Part shown: piece by piece, positions 1 through 5,032 of the stretch | How the letters are laid out: each line of letters begins with the position of its first letter | Numbering within the stretch: position 1 is the stretch's first letter | NCBI GenBank assembly: GCA_007128995.1 | Contig: SKWJ01000040.1 | Location: 1 to 5,032 of the forward strand | Source of the DNA: Paracoccaceae bacterium | GTDB lineage: Bacteria > Pseudomonadota > Alphaproteobacteria > Rhodobacterales > Rhodobacteraceae | Direction of reading: 5' to 3' | Length of the DNA: 5,032 bases | Position numbers and translations under genes: made by a program | Notes under the pieces: model-generated | Seen by the model: the letters and a program-made list of their open reading frames with translations, nothing else | Told to the model about the DNA's origin: nothing | Databases searched by the model: none

Positions 1-42
1 GTTTTTGTGCTGCGCGAAGCGCTCTCTCAGGACCAGCTTTGA
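1..42 (+). CDS. Possible 3' end of an unidentified plus-strand gene (partial)
   Basis: Plus-strand frame 1 is open from the window edge and reads VFVLREALSQDQL followed by a TGA at 40-42. One base later a perfect 11-bp stem-loop begins, which is the usual place for a terminator after a stop codon. That position is the main reason to think this frame is real. If so, the gene converges on gyrA and its small downstream ORF. Only 13 residues are visible, so the product cannot be named. A competing reading is a minus-strand frame that is open from 192 to the edge, although it would have to read through the stem-loop. Confidence 0.35.
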   Translation, partial: VFVLREALSQDQL

Positions 43-43
43 G

Positions 44-73
44 CTGCAACGGCCACATATAGGGCCGTTGCAG
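44..73. terminator. Perfect 11-bp stem-loop, candidate bidirectional terminator
   Basis: The arms CTGCAACGGCC (44-54) and GGCCGTTGCAG (63-73) are exact reverse complements around an 8-base loop (ACATATAG). The stem is GC-rich at its loop end. On the plus strand it is followed by only TTT, and on the minus strand there is no U-tract, so it is not a textbook intrinsic terminator in either direction. It lies one base after the stop of the possible plus-strand gene (42) and 21 bases beyond the minus-strand small ORF stop (95). That position between converging genes favours a shared terminator or an mRNA 3'-end stabiliser. Confidence 0.6.
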
Positions 74-94
74 TTTGGCAGAGCAGGACACAAG

Positions 95-259
95 TCATCT
101 TGCTGACAGAGAGAACACCGCCCTGGGCGTGCAGGCAAGGCGTGCAATTTGCCCTGCCCCTGCAAGCCCAAGTTCAGCAGACAGGTTTGCATAAGTTATT
201 ATGCGCGCCTCAGCGCCAAGTCTGGCAAGGAAGACGTCAAGCTGGTCTTGCTCATTCAT
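95..259 (-). CDS. Small 54-residue ORF overlapping the gyrA stop; unidentified, possibly a truncated gene
   Basis: The ATG at 259-257 lies inside the end of gyrA, and the two frames share 8 bases (ATGAATGA). This arrangement suits translational re-initiation by ribosomes finishing gyrA. A GAGGG lies just upstream, but its spacing of about 2-3 bases is shorter than ideal. The protein begins [19 protein letters not shown] and contains [12 protein letters not shown] followed by GAGQIARL, which looks like two amphipathic helices and could be a helix-turn-helix-like piece. After about residue 42 the sequence becomes less protein-like ([12 protein letters not shown]) and stops at TGA 97-95. This suggests a truncated or frameshifted version of a longer protein, though neither other frame gives a convincing continuation. 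I do not recognise the family. An in-frame upstream ATG (325-323) inside gyrA is less likely to be used. Confidence 0.4.
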   Translation of the reverse strand: MNEQDQLDVFLARLGAEARIITYANLSAELGLAGAGQIARLACTPRAVFSLSAR

Positions 260-2981
260 CACCCTCAGGGCCCTGATCGTCGTCACCAGTTTCGGCGATG
301 CGTGCCACAGACACAACATGTTCACCGTTCGTGGTGTTGAATACCTTTACGCCACCGGCAGAGCGCGAGCGGAATGAAATTCCCTCGACAGGTACACGGA
401 TCGACTGGCCTTTTGATGTTGCCAGCATGACCTGATCTGACATTTCGACTGGAAAACAGGCAACCAGAGAACCGCCACGCATTGCACGATCCATCGCGGC
501 AACGCCCATTCCACCCCGGCCTCGCACCGGATAATTGTGGCTTGAAGACAATTTGCCGGTCCCGCCTTCTGTGACTGTCAGGATCAGGTCTTCCGCAGCC
601 GACATCTCGGCATAGCGCTCAGGTGACAGCGCGCCCTCGGCGGCATCCTCTTCATCATCGCCCTCGTCCTCTGCAACGCCCGCCATGGCCCGACGCATCT
701 TGAGATATGTCGCGCGTTCTTCGGGAGTGGCCTCGAAATGTCGGATCACCGCCATCGACACAACGCAATCCCCTTCTCCCAGTCGCACTCCACGCACGCC
801 TGTTGAATCGCGGCCTTTGAAAATTCGGACGTCAGTCGTACGGAACCTGATCGCCCGGCCCGATGCCGTGACCAGCATCACATCATCATCTTCATCGCAG
901 ATGCGCGCATTCACCAAACTGACGCCGTCCGGTAGCTTCATCGCGATCTTGCCGTTGCGCATCACATTCACGAAATCCGACAATGCGTTGCGCCGCACGT
1001 CGCCCGCAGATGTTGCAAAGACAATCTGCAGGTTTTCCCATTCTTCTTCTGGTCGCTCCACGGGCATAATTGCCGCGATGCTGACACCGCTGGAGATTGG
1101 CAGGATGTTCACCATGGCCTTGCCGCGGGCATTCCGACCGGCCAAAGGCAAGCGCCATGTCTTGAGCTTGTAGACCATCCCATCTGTCGTGAAAAACAAC
1201 AGTTGCGTATGCGTATTGGCGACGAACAGGCGGGTGACCACATCGTCGTCCTTGGTGCTCATTCCTGACAGGCCTTTGCCACCACGGCGCTGCGCCCTGA
1301 AATCAGCCAGCGGCGTGCGCTTGATATAGCCGCCACTTGTGATCGTGACGACCATATCCTCACGTTCGATAAGGTCCTCATCATCAAGATCGCCAGCCCA
1401 GTCAACGATCTCGGTACGCCGCGGAACAGCGAATTGCTCGCGCACCTCTTGCAGCTCTGCGCTGATGATCGCCATCACGCGCGTGCGCGACCGCAAGATG
1501 TCCAGATAATCCTTTATCTTCGCAGCAAGGCTTTCAAGTTCATCCGTGACTTCCTTGACCCCCATCGCTGTCAGGCGCTGCAGCCGCAGTTCAAGGATCG
1601 CGCGCGCCTGTACTTCCGACAGGTTATAGGTTCCATCCTCGTTCATCGTATGACTGGGATCGTCAATAAGTCGGATATAAGGCGCGATGTCTGCAGCCGG
1701 CCAGCGCCGCGTCATAAGCTTCTCGCGCGCCTCGGCCGGATCTGCTGATGCGCGGATCGTGGCGACGATCTCATCCACGTTTGAAACTGCGACGGCCAGA
1801 CCACAGAGAACATGGCTGCGCTCGCGCGCCTTGTTCAGTTCATAGGCGGTTCTGCGGGTGACAACCTCTTCCCGGAAAGCAACAAAGGCGGTCAGGAAAT
1901 CGCGCAGTGGCAATTGTTCGGGACGCCCGCCATTGAGCGCCAGCATGTTGCAGCCAAATGAGGTCTGCATAGGCGTGAACCGGAAGAGCTGGTTCAGCAC
2001 CACATCTGGCGTGGCATCACGCTTGAGTTCGACCACCACACGCACGCCAACACGATCAGATTCGTCGGCGACGGACGAAATCCCTTCAATCCGCTTCTCG
2101 CGTACGGCATCGGCAATCTTCTCGACCATCGTCGATTTGTTGACCTGATAAGGAATTTCGTCGACGATGATCGCATACCGGTCCTTGCGCACTTCCTCGA
2201 TATGGGTTTTTGCCCGGATCAAAACAGATCCCCGCCCTTCGAGATAGGCCTTGCGTGCACCAGAACGTCCTAAGATCAACGCGCCTGTCGGAAAGTCAGG
2301 GGCAGGGACATAGCTCATCAGATCAGAGCTTGTCAGATCCGGGTCTTCTATCAGAGCCAGTGTCGCATCGATCACTTCACCCAGATTATGGGGGGGGATG
2401 TTGGTCGCCATGCCAACTGCAATCCCACCTGCCCCATTGACAAGCATGTTGGGAAAGCGCGCCGGAAGCACAGTCGGTTCCCGATCACGCCCGTCATAAT
2501 TGTCTTGAAAATTGACTGTATTCTTGTCGATATCGGCCAGTAGCGCACTGGCCGCCTTGTCCATGCGCACTTCCGTGTAGCGCATGGCCGCCGCATTGTC
2601 GCCATCCATGGACCCGAAATTACCTTGTCCATCCAGCAGTTTCAGTGACATCGAGAAGGGCTGCGCCATGCGCACCAGCGCGTCATAAATCGCGCTGTCG
2701 CCGTGCGGATGGTATTTACCCATCACATCCCCGACCGCACGCGCTGACTTGCGATATGGTTTGTCATGCGTGTTCCCAGCCTCGAACATGGCATAGAGAA
2801 TCCGCCGATGCACAGGTTTTAAGCCATCGCGCAGATCCGGTATCGCGCGGCTGACGATCACACTCATGGCGTAATCAAGGTAGGAACTGCGCATTTCCTG
2901 CGTGATAGAGATATTGGGCCCGCTTGGTGCGGAAGGCGGCATTTCATCCATGTTTTCAGGGGTTTCGGGAGTGTCGCTCAC
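252..2981 (-). CDS. gyrA: DNA gyrase subunit A
   Basis: GyrA is the DNA-cleaving and rejoining subunit of gyrase (A2B2 with GyrB), which introduces negative supercoils using ATP in the cytoplasm. The 909 residues are slightly longer than E. coli GyrA (875). The N-terminal topoisomerase IIA domain covers roughly residues 24-500, with YLDYAMSVI at 34-42 and the catalytic tyrosine Y135 in AAMRYTEVR. The quinolone-resistance region [10 protein letters not shown] (91-100) keeps S96 and D100, the equivalents of E. coli S83 and D87, so no classical resistance change is seen there. The GyrA box QRRGGKG (564-570) separates it from ParC and opens the C-terminal beta-pinwheel that wraps DNA. An acidic linker around residues 765-785 interrupts the pinwheel, and the protein ends in an acidic tail. 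The start is GTG, chosen because GAGGA lies 4 bases upstream; the ATG at codon 11 is an alternative. gyrA is divergent from usg, and its stop overlaps a small downstream ORF. Confidence 0.98.
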   Translation of the reverse strand: MSDTPETPENMDEMPPSAPSGPNISITQEMRSSYLDYAMSVIVSRAIPDLRDGLKPVHRRILYAMFEAGNTHDKPYRKSARAVGDVMGKYHPHGDSAIYDALVRMAQPFSMSLKLLDGQGNFGSMDGDNAAAMRYTEVRMDKAASALLADIDKNTVNFQDNYDGRDREPTVLPARFPNMLVNGAGGIAVGMATNIPPHNLGEVIDATLALIEDPDLTSSDLMSYVPAPDFPTGALILGRSGARKAYLEGRGSVLIRAKTHIEEVRKDRYAIIVDEIPYQVNKSTMVEKIADAVREKRIEGISSVADESDRVGVRVVVELKRDATPDVVLNQLFRFTPMQTSFGCNMLALNGGRPEQLPLRDFLTAFVAFREEVVTRRTAYELNKARERSHVLCGLAVAVSNVDEIVATIRASADPAEAREKLMTRRWPAADIAPYIRLIDDPSHTMNEDGTYNLSEVQARAILELRLQRLTAMGVKEVTDELESLAAKIKDYLDILRSRTRVMAIISAELQEVREQFAVPRRTEIVDWAGDLDDEDLIEREDMVVTITSGGYIKRTPLADFRAQRRGGKGLSGMSTKDDDVVTRLFVANTHTQLLFFTTDGMVYKLKTWRLPLAGRNARGKAMVNILPISSGVSIAAIMPVERPEEEWENLQIVFATSAGDVRRNALSDFVNVMRNGKIAMKLPDGVSLVNARICDEDDDVMLVTASGRAIRFRTTDVRIFKGRDSTGVRGVRLGEGDCVVSMAVIRHFEATPEERATYLKMRRAMAGVAEDEGDDEEDAAEGALSPERYAEMSAAEDLILTVTEGGTGKLSSSHNYPVRGRGGMGVAAMDRAMRGGSLVACFPVEMSDQVMLATSKGQSIRVPVEGISFRSRSAGGVKVFNTTNGEHVVSVARIAETGDDDQGPEGDE

Positions 2982-3014
2982 CTGATCCTCACGCGTTTTC
3001 TTCCACTCAAGATG

Positions 3015-3034
3015 TGGTAACCCCTACCTTACCA
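3015..3034. promoter_or_regulatory. Inverted repeat TGGTAA-N8-TTACCA upstream of gyrA
   Basis: The arms TGGTAA (3015-3020) and TTACCA (3029-3034) are perfect reverse complements separated by 8 bases. The repeat lies 34-53 bases before the gyrA GTG, where a transcription start or operator would be expected. It could be a regulator site or a hairpin in the gyrA 5' leader. Six-base arms can occur by chance, so this is a candidate only. Confidence 0.3.
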
Positions 3035-3055
3035 GAACCCGGATATGGGGTGCAA
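3026..3055 (-). promoter_or_regulatory. Candidate gyrA promoter (weak match)
   Basis: Reading the minus strand, TTGCAC (3055-3050) could serve as a -35 element. TAAGGT (3031-3026), 18 bases further on, is a poor -10 element. Transcription would then start around 3015-3020, inside the inverted repeat, giving a leader of about 35-40 bases. Alphaproteobacterial promoters often have weak -10 matches, but nothing independent supports this one. Confidence 0.25.
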
Positions 3056-3074
3056 TGCCCCCCCGGCCTTTCCT

Positions 3075-3101
3075 TTGGCAGCCATCGGCTGTGTGTGCCA
3101 A
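3075..3101. promoter_or_regulatory. Nested inverted repeat TTGGCA-N15-TGCCAA between gyrA and usg
   Basis: TTGGCA (3075-3080) and TGCCAA (3096-3101) form a perfect palindromic pair with 15 bases between them. Inside it, AGCC (3080-3083) and GGCT (3087-3090) form a second inverted pair around ATC. Two bases to the right, AACATGTT (3103-3110) is an 8-base palindrome. The cluster lies between two divergent promoters and could be an operator acting on either gene. No named regulator consensus is recognised. Confidence 0.3.
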
Positions 3102-3114
3102 CAACATGTTTTTA

Positions 3115-3143
3115 TTGAAAATTATCTTTGCTCTGGCAAGATT
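3115..3143 (+). promoter_or_regulatory. Candidate usg promoter
   Basis: TTGAAA (3115-3120) matches a sigma-70-type -35 element. AAGATT (3138-3143) follows after a 17-base spacer as a possible -10 element. The segment is AT-rich compared with the rest of the window. Transcription would begin near 3150, leaving a leader of about 24 bases that contains the GGAGG ribosome-binding site (3163-3167). Confidence 0.4.
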
Positions 3144-3172
3144 TGAGTCTCTGCTCAAACTTGGAGGACTCA
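3142..3172 (+). promoter_or_regulatory. usg leader: two overlapping inverted repeats, paired GANTC sites and ribosome-binding site
   Basis: TTTGAG (3142-3147) can pair with CTCAAA (3154-3159) across a 6-base loop. TGAGTC (3144-3149) can instead pair with GACTCA (3167-3172), enclosing the GGAGG ribosome-binding site at 3163-3167. The two left arms overlap, so the structures exclude each other. The second repeat also creates two GANTC sites (GAGTC 3145-3149, GACTC 3167-3171), the target of the CcrM adenine methyltransferase in many alphaproteobacteria. If transcription starts near 3150, the left arms would not be in the RNA and the repeat would act only as DNA. A chance origin cannot be excluded. 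Confidence 0.3.
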
Positions 3173-3173
3173 G

Positions 3174-3473
3174 ATGGATGCACACCCGGTAGAGCTCATG
3201 CTGAAAGGGTATGGACTGACCACAGCGGAAATGATCTATCGCATGCCCGATCACATGCATGTCCTGAACAGCTTTGTCTGGCAGGACTACGATCTTGCAC
3301 CGGATTATCCCCGCCTGTTCGAGTTTATTGAATTCTGGAATGACACGATTGAAGGGCCGTTGCATTCTGTGCGGTTCACGCATCGCAAGCAACTGGCCGC
3401 CGGAGAGTGGCGCCATGTTGTCGGAGAATTTGAGACCGGTAAGTTCGGCAGACGGGATTTACGCCTTCACTGA
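3174..3473 (+). CDS. usg: Usg family protein (small, function unknown)
   Basis: This 99-residue protein belongs to the Usg family, named for an ORF found upstream of trp genes in some proteobacteria; its biochemical role is not established. The family signature is clear: LMLKGYGLTTAEMIYRMPD near residues 9-27, then the motif VWQDYDLAPDYPRL, and FIEFWNDTIEGPLHSVRFTH in the middle. It is soluble, with no signal peptide or membrane segment, and its length is typical. The ATG start is supported by GGAGG (3163-3167), 6 bases upstream. It stands alone on the plus strand, divergent from gyrA and convergent with dsbB, with no trp gene visible. Its last 7 bases overlap the end of dsbB. A 130-residue antisense frame over it is a shadow. 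Confidence 0.93.
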   Translation: MDAHPVELMLKGYGLTTAEMIYRMPDHMHVLNSFVWQDYDLAPDYPRLFEFIEFWNDTIEGPLHSVRFTHRKQLAAGEWRHVVGEFETGKFGRRDLRLH

Positions 3474-3931
3474 GCGCGCAAGCGCAGGCTGAGCAACCAT
3501 AGCGCGGCGAGGCTGAAGGATGCGAGCGCGTTCCAGCTTGCCATGGACAGGCCCAGCATCTCCCAAGGAACCTCGTCGCACCGCACCACAGGCGCTGCCA
3601 TGATTTGCGCCAGCAGCTCCTCTGGGGTCAGCCCGGTCAGGTTTCCGCCGGCGCTACAACTGCTCGGGCCCGGCCACCATCCGCGCTCTACCCCTGTGTG
3701 ATAGACACCTATCCCCCCTGACCCGGCAGTCCCCAAAGCCCCGATGATCGGAAAGACCGGATTTGACAGCGCCAGCCCCCCTGCGCCCAGCAGCGCCATC
3801 ACATGCGGCCAACGCTGCCAGATGCATAAGGCACAGGGCGCCAGACCGCCGATATATTCGAAGGCAAGTGCACCCAACAGCAACCCGACAGACCCCGTCA
3901 GTGCGATCAGTTGAAGTTGTTTGCGAGTCAC
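3467..3931 (-). CDS. dsbB: Disulfide bond formation protein B (DsbB family)
   Basis: DsbB is an inner-membrane oxidoreductase that reoxidises periplasmic DsbA and passes the electrons to quinone. At 154 residues it is a little shorter than E. coli DsbB (176). Four hydrophobic segments are visible at about 8-28, 42-56, 58-76 and 126-148. The first cysteine pair is C33-x-x-C36 in APCALCIWQRWPH, with R40 at the position expected for the quinone-interacting arginine. The second periplasmic loop carries YHTGVERGWWPGP, then C92 and C118, the counterparts of E. coli C104 and C130, so all four redox cysteines are present. The GTG start overlaps the yqaA stop as GTGA, and GAGG lies inside the end of yqaA, pointing to translational coupling. 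No dsbA is visible nearby. The 3' end overlaps convergent usg. Confidence 0.96.
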   Translation of the reverse strand: MTRKQLQLIALTGSVGLLLGALAFEYIGGLAPCALCIWQRWPHVMALLGAGGLALSNPVFPIIGALGTAGSGGIGVYHTGVERGWWPGPSSCSAGGNLTGLTPEELLAQIMAAPVVRCDEVPWEMLGLSMASWNALASFSLAALWLLSLRLRAQ

Positions 3932-4506
3932 AGATACCTCACGACCAGAAATCCGCCCAATAGCAACGCCATGAAGATCGTGAAAACAAGTCCCAATCGG
4001 CGTTCGATAAAATCACGAATTGGTGCTCCGAATTTCCAGAGTAAGGCCGCGACAAGGAAGAACCTGAGTGCCCGCGCGACCAGAGAAGCAACCATGAAGA
4101 CCGGAAGCGACAATCCGGTCGCGCCCGACAGGATCGTGATGACCTTGTAGGGAAAGGGTGTCACCCCGGCAATCAAGACTGCCCACGCCCCCCATTCGTT
4201 ATATCGCGCCTGAAACTCGGCGAAATAGGCATCCTTGCCATAAAATTCCAGAACCGGGCGCCCCAGTGTTTCAAAGGCACCATAGCCGATCGCATACCCA
4301 GCAAGCCCGCCCGCCACCGACGCGACTGTTGCGACGCCCGCAATCACAAAGGCCCGTGAAGGACGCGCGACAATCATCGCAATCATCAACACATCTGGCG
4401 GAATTGGAAAAACCGAGCTTTCAATAAAGGCGACGAATGCCAAGGCCCAAAGCGCCTTGGGGTGTCTGGCAAGTGACAATGTCCAGTCATAGAGCCCTCG
4501 GATCAT
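3928..4506 (-). CDS. yqaA: YqaA-type DedA/VTT-domain integral membrane protein
   Basis: This 192-residue membrane protein belongs to the YqaA branch (COG1238) of the DedA/VTT (SNARE-associated) superfamily. DedA relatives are linked to membrane homeostasis and lipid-carrier transport, but the substrate of YqaA proteins is not known. Visible marks are FIESSVFPIPPDVLMI (27-42, with E29, P34 and D38), the glycine-rich segment G66-G67-x-x-G70-Y71, the re-entrant-loop-like VTPFPYKVITILSGA (115-129), and ASLVARALRFF (140-150, with R145 and R148). A final hydrophobic helix covers about 171-189. The start chosen is the ATG at 4506-4504, preceded by AAGG at 7-base spacing; an in-frame ATG 60 bases upstream (4566) adds a non-conserved polar extension. 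The gene overlaps dsbB by 4 bases and is probably co-transcribed with it. Confidence 0.92.
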   Translation of the reverse strand: MIRGLYDWTLSLARHPKALWALAFVAFIESSVFPIPPDVLMIAMIVARPSRAFVIAGVATVASVAGGLAGYAIGYGAFETLGRPVLEFYGKDAYFAEFQARYNEWGAWAVLIAGVTPFPYKVITILSGATGLSLPVFMVASLVARALRFFLVAALLWKFGAPIRDFIERRLGLVFTIFMALLLGGFLVVRYL

Positions 4507-4555
4507 GCCAGCACCTTCAATTTTCAAATGATTGCAAATATGTGACGCGGAACAA

Positions 4556-4576
4556 GTAACAGGCACACTATGTTAC
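4556..4576. promoter_or_regulatory. Inverted repeat GTAACA-N9-TGTTAC upstream of yqaA
   Basis: GTAACA (4556-4561) and TGTTAC (4571-4576) are exact reverse complements separated by 9 bases, 50-70 bases before the yqaA ATG. The whole repeat spans 21 bases, two turns of the helix, which suits a dimeric regulator. The surrounding sequence is AT-rich (4521-4542), as expected for a promoter, but I could not assign convincing -35 and -10 elements. No known regulator consensus was matched. Confidence 0.3.
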
Positions 4577-4634
4577 AGGCGTTAATCTTCAATATCGTCA
4601 TCGCCCGGTATATCCTACCTTCAAATCATGGGCA

Positions 4635-5032
4635 TCACGCCACTGGCAAGGTCACTCCCATTACACCAAGGCCCCACCGGACCAGGTCTTCTACCACACC
4701 ATCAGATGTCCGATTGAAGGCTTCGACAATATCGAGGGTGTCGGTACTGTTCGCAGGCGAAACGGATTGAAAACTGCGCCGCGCCATGACGCGCGCATCG
4801 CTTTCGCGCACCACCCGCGCGGTCAGGCGGATTCGGGTTACCGCGCTGTTTCCTGCCTCCGACAACTCGGCCTGGAAATCGGTAATGTCAGAAATCAGGG
4901 CAAAATCACCTGTGCCTCCCAAGGGCCTGCGCCCTACATAGGACAGAGCGCCGGTGTCCTCGAATGCGCGCAGCATCACGGTCTGGAACATTTGCGGCGC
5001 GTCCTCTGACCAGCGCGCCCCGGGCAGATACA
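4635..5032 (-). CDS. ABC-type transport auxiliary lipoprotein (PqiC/DUF330-like), 3' part only
   Basis: The C-terminal 131 residues are visible; the frame is open to the window edge. It matches the ABC-transport auxiliary lipoprotein family (PF03886 type). These proteins are typically outer-membrane lipoproteins encoded with MCE/Mla-like lipid-transport ABC systems, where they act on the periplasmic side. Diagnostic stretches are YLPGARWSEDAP at the left of the visible part, then LRAFEDTGALSYVGR, a strand-rich segment with DFALISDITDFQAEL, VTRIRLTARVVRESDARV and a final helix around FNRTSDGVVEDLV. The lipobox and signal peptide would lie beyond the window. An internal ATG at 4991 is not the start, because conserved family sequence continues upstream of it. 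No transporter partner is visible; ATPase, permease and MCE genes would be expected further upstream on the minus strand. Confidence 0.85.
   Translation of the reverse strand, partial: YLPGARWSEDAPQMFQTVMLRAFEDTGALSYVGRRPLGGTGDFALISDITDFQAELSEAGNSAVTRIRLTARVVRESDARVMARRSFQSVSPANSTDTLDIVEAFNRTSDGVVEDLVRWGLGVMGVTLPVA

Noticed and set aside
685..1173. A 162-residue plus-strand open frame inside gyrA.
   Set aside because: It is antisense to conserved GyrA C-terminal sequence, is rich in R, S, T and P as expected for a complementary frame of a GC-rich gene, and shows no domain.
2071..2500. Possible quinolone-resistance or toxin-immunity changes in GyrA.
   Set aside because: The resistance-determining region ([10 protein letters not shown]) keeps the serine and aspartate of sensitive enzymes, and nothing else in the core looks altered.
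3024..3416. A 130-residue minus-strand open frame antisense to usg and its promoter.
   Set aside because: It overlaps the well-supported usg gene almost completely, its product has no recognisable domain, and it would cover the gyrA-usg promoter region. It is best explained as a shadow of usg.
4507..4566. The longer yqaA start at 4566, adding 20 residues (MPVTCSASHICNHLKIEGAG).
   Set aside because: The extension is polar and unlike the family N-terminus, and it would run through the inverted repeat and AT-rich promoter region. The ATG at 4506 has a well-spaced AAGG ahead of it.
4635..4991. Treating the ATG at 4991 as the start of a complete 118-residue gene.
   Set aside because: The frame is open upstream to the window edge and reads YLPGARWSEDAPQ, which fits the conserved part of the auxiliary lipoprotein family, so the gene is cut by the edge.
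1..5032. Mobile elements, CRISPR arrays, tRNA or rRNA genes, and defence systems.
   Set aside because: No direct repeats with spacers, transposase-like frames, cloverleaf-like segments or sharp composition changes were seen by eye; all long frames are accounted for by core genes.

Overview
The window reads as a core chromosomal segment of an alphaproteobacterium, most likely the Rhodobacterales/Roseobacter group. The basis is the family character of the proteins (a 909-residue GyrA with an acidic insertion, a short 154-residue DsbB, an Usg protein, a YqaA-type DedA relative) and the moderately high GC content. This placement comes from recognising the sequences, not from a database search. 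No insertion sequence, prophage, CRISPR array, tRNA or rRNA was seen.

Layout from left to right. Positions 1-42 may be the last codons of a plus-strand gene that enters from outside the window. A perfect 11-bp stem-loop (44-73) follows and could terminate transcription from either side. A small minus-strand ORF (95-259) overlaps the stop of gyrA by 8 bases. gyrA, encoding DNA gyrase subunit A, occupies 252-2981 on the minus strand. A 192-base divergent intergenic region (2982-3173) holds the presumed gyrA and usg promoters and several short inverted repeats. usg (3174-3473, plus) ends tail-to-tail on dsbB (3467-3931, minus), and the two coding ends overlap by 7 bases. dsbB is preceded by a yqaA-type membrane protein gene (3928-4506, minus) with a 4-base GTGA overlap, so these two form a tightly coupled pair. 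After a 128-base gap with a perfect inverted repeat, the 3' part of an ABC-transport auxiliary lipoprotein gene (4635-5032, minus) runs off the right edge.

The functions are housekeeping and cell-envelope: DNA supercoiling (GyrA), periplasmic disulfide formation (DsbB), a DedA-superfamily membrane protein (YqaA), and probably lipid transport across the envelope (the auxiliary lipoprotein). Usg has no established biochemical role. I see no clear undescribed system. The points most worth a second look are the short ORF coupled to gyrA, the overlapping alternative hairpins and paired GANTC sites just ahead of usg, and the inverted repeats in the two intergenic regions.
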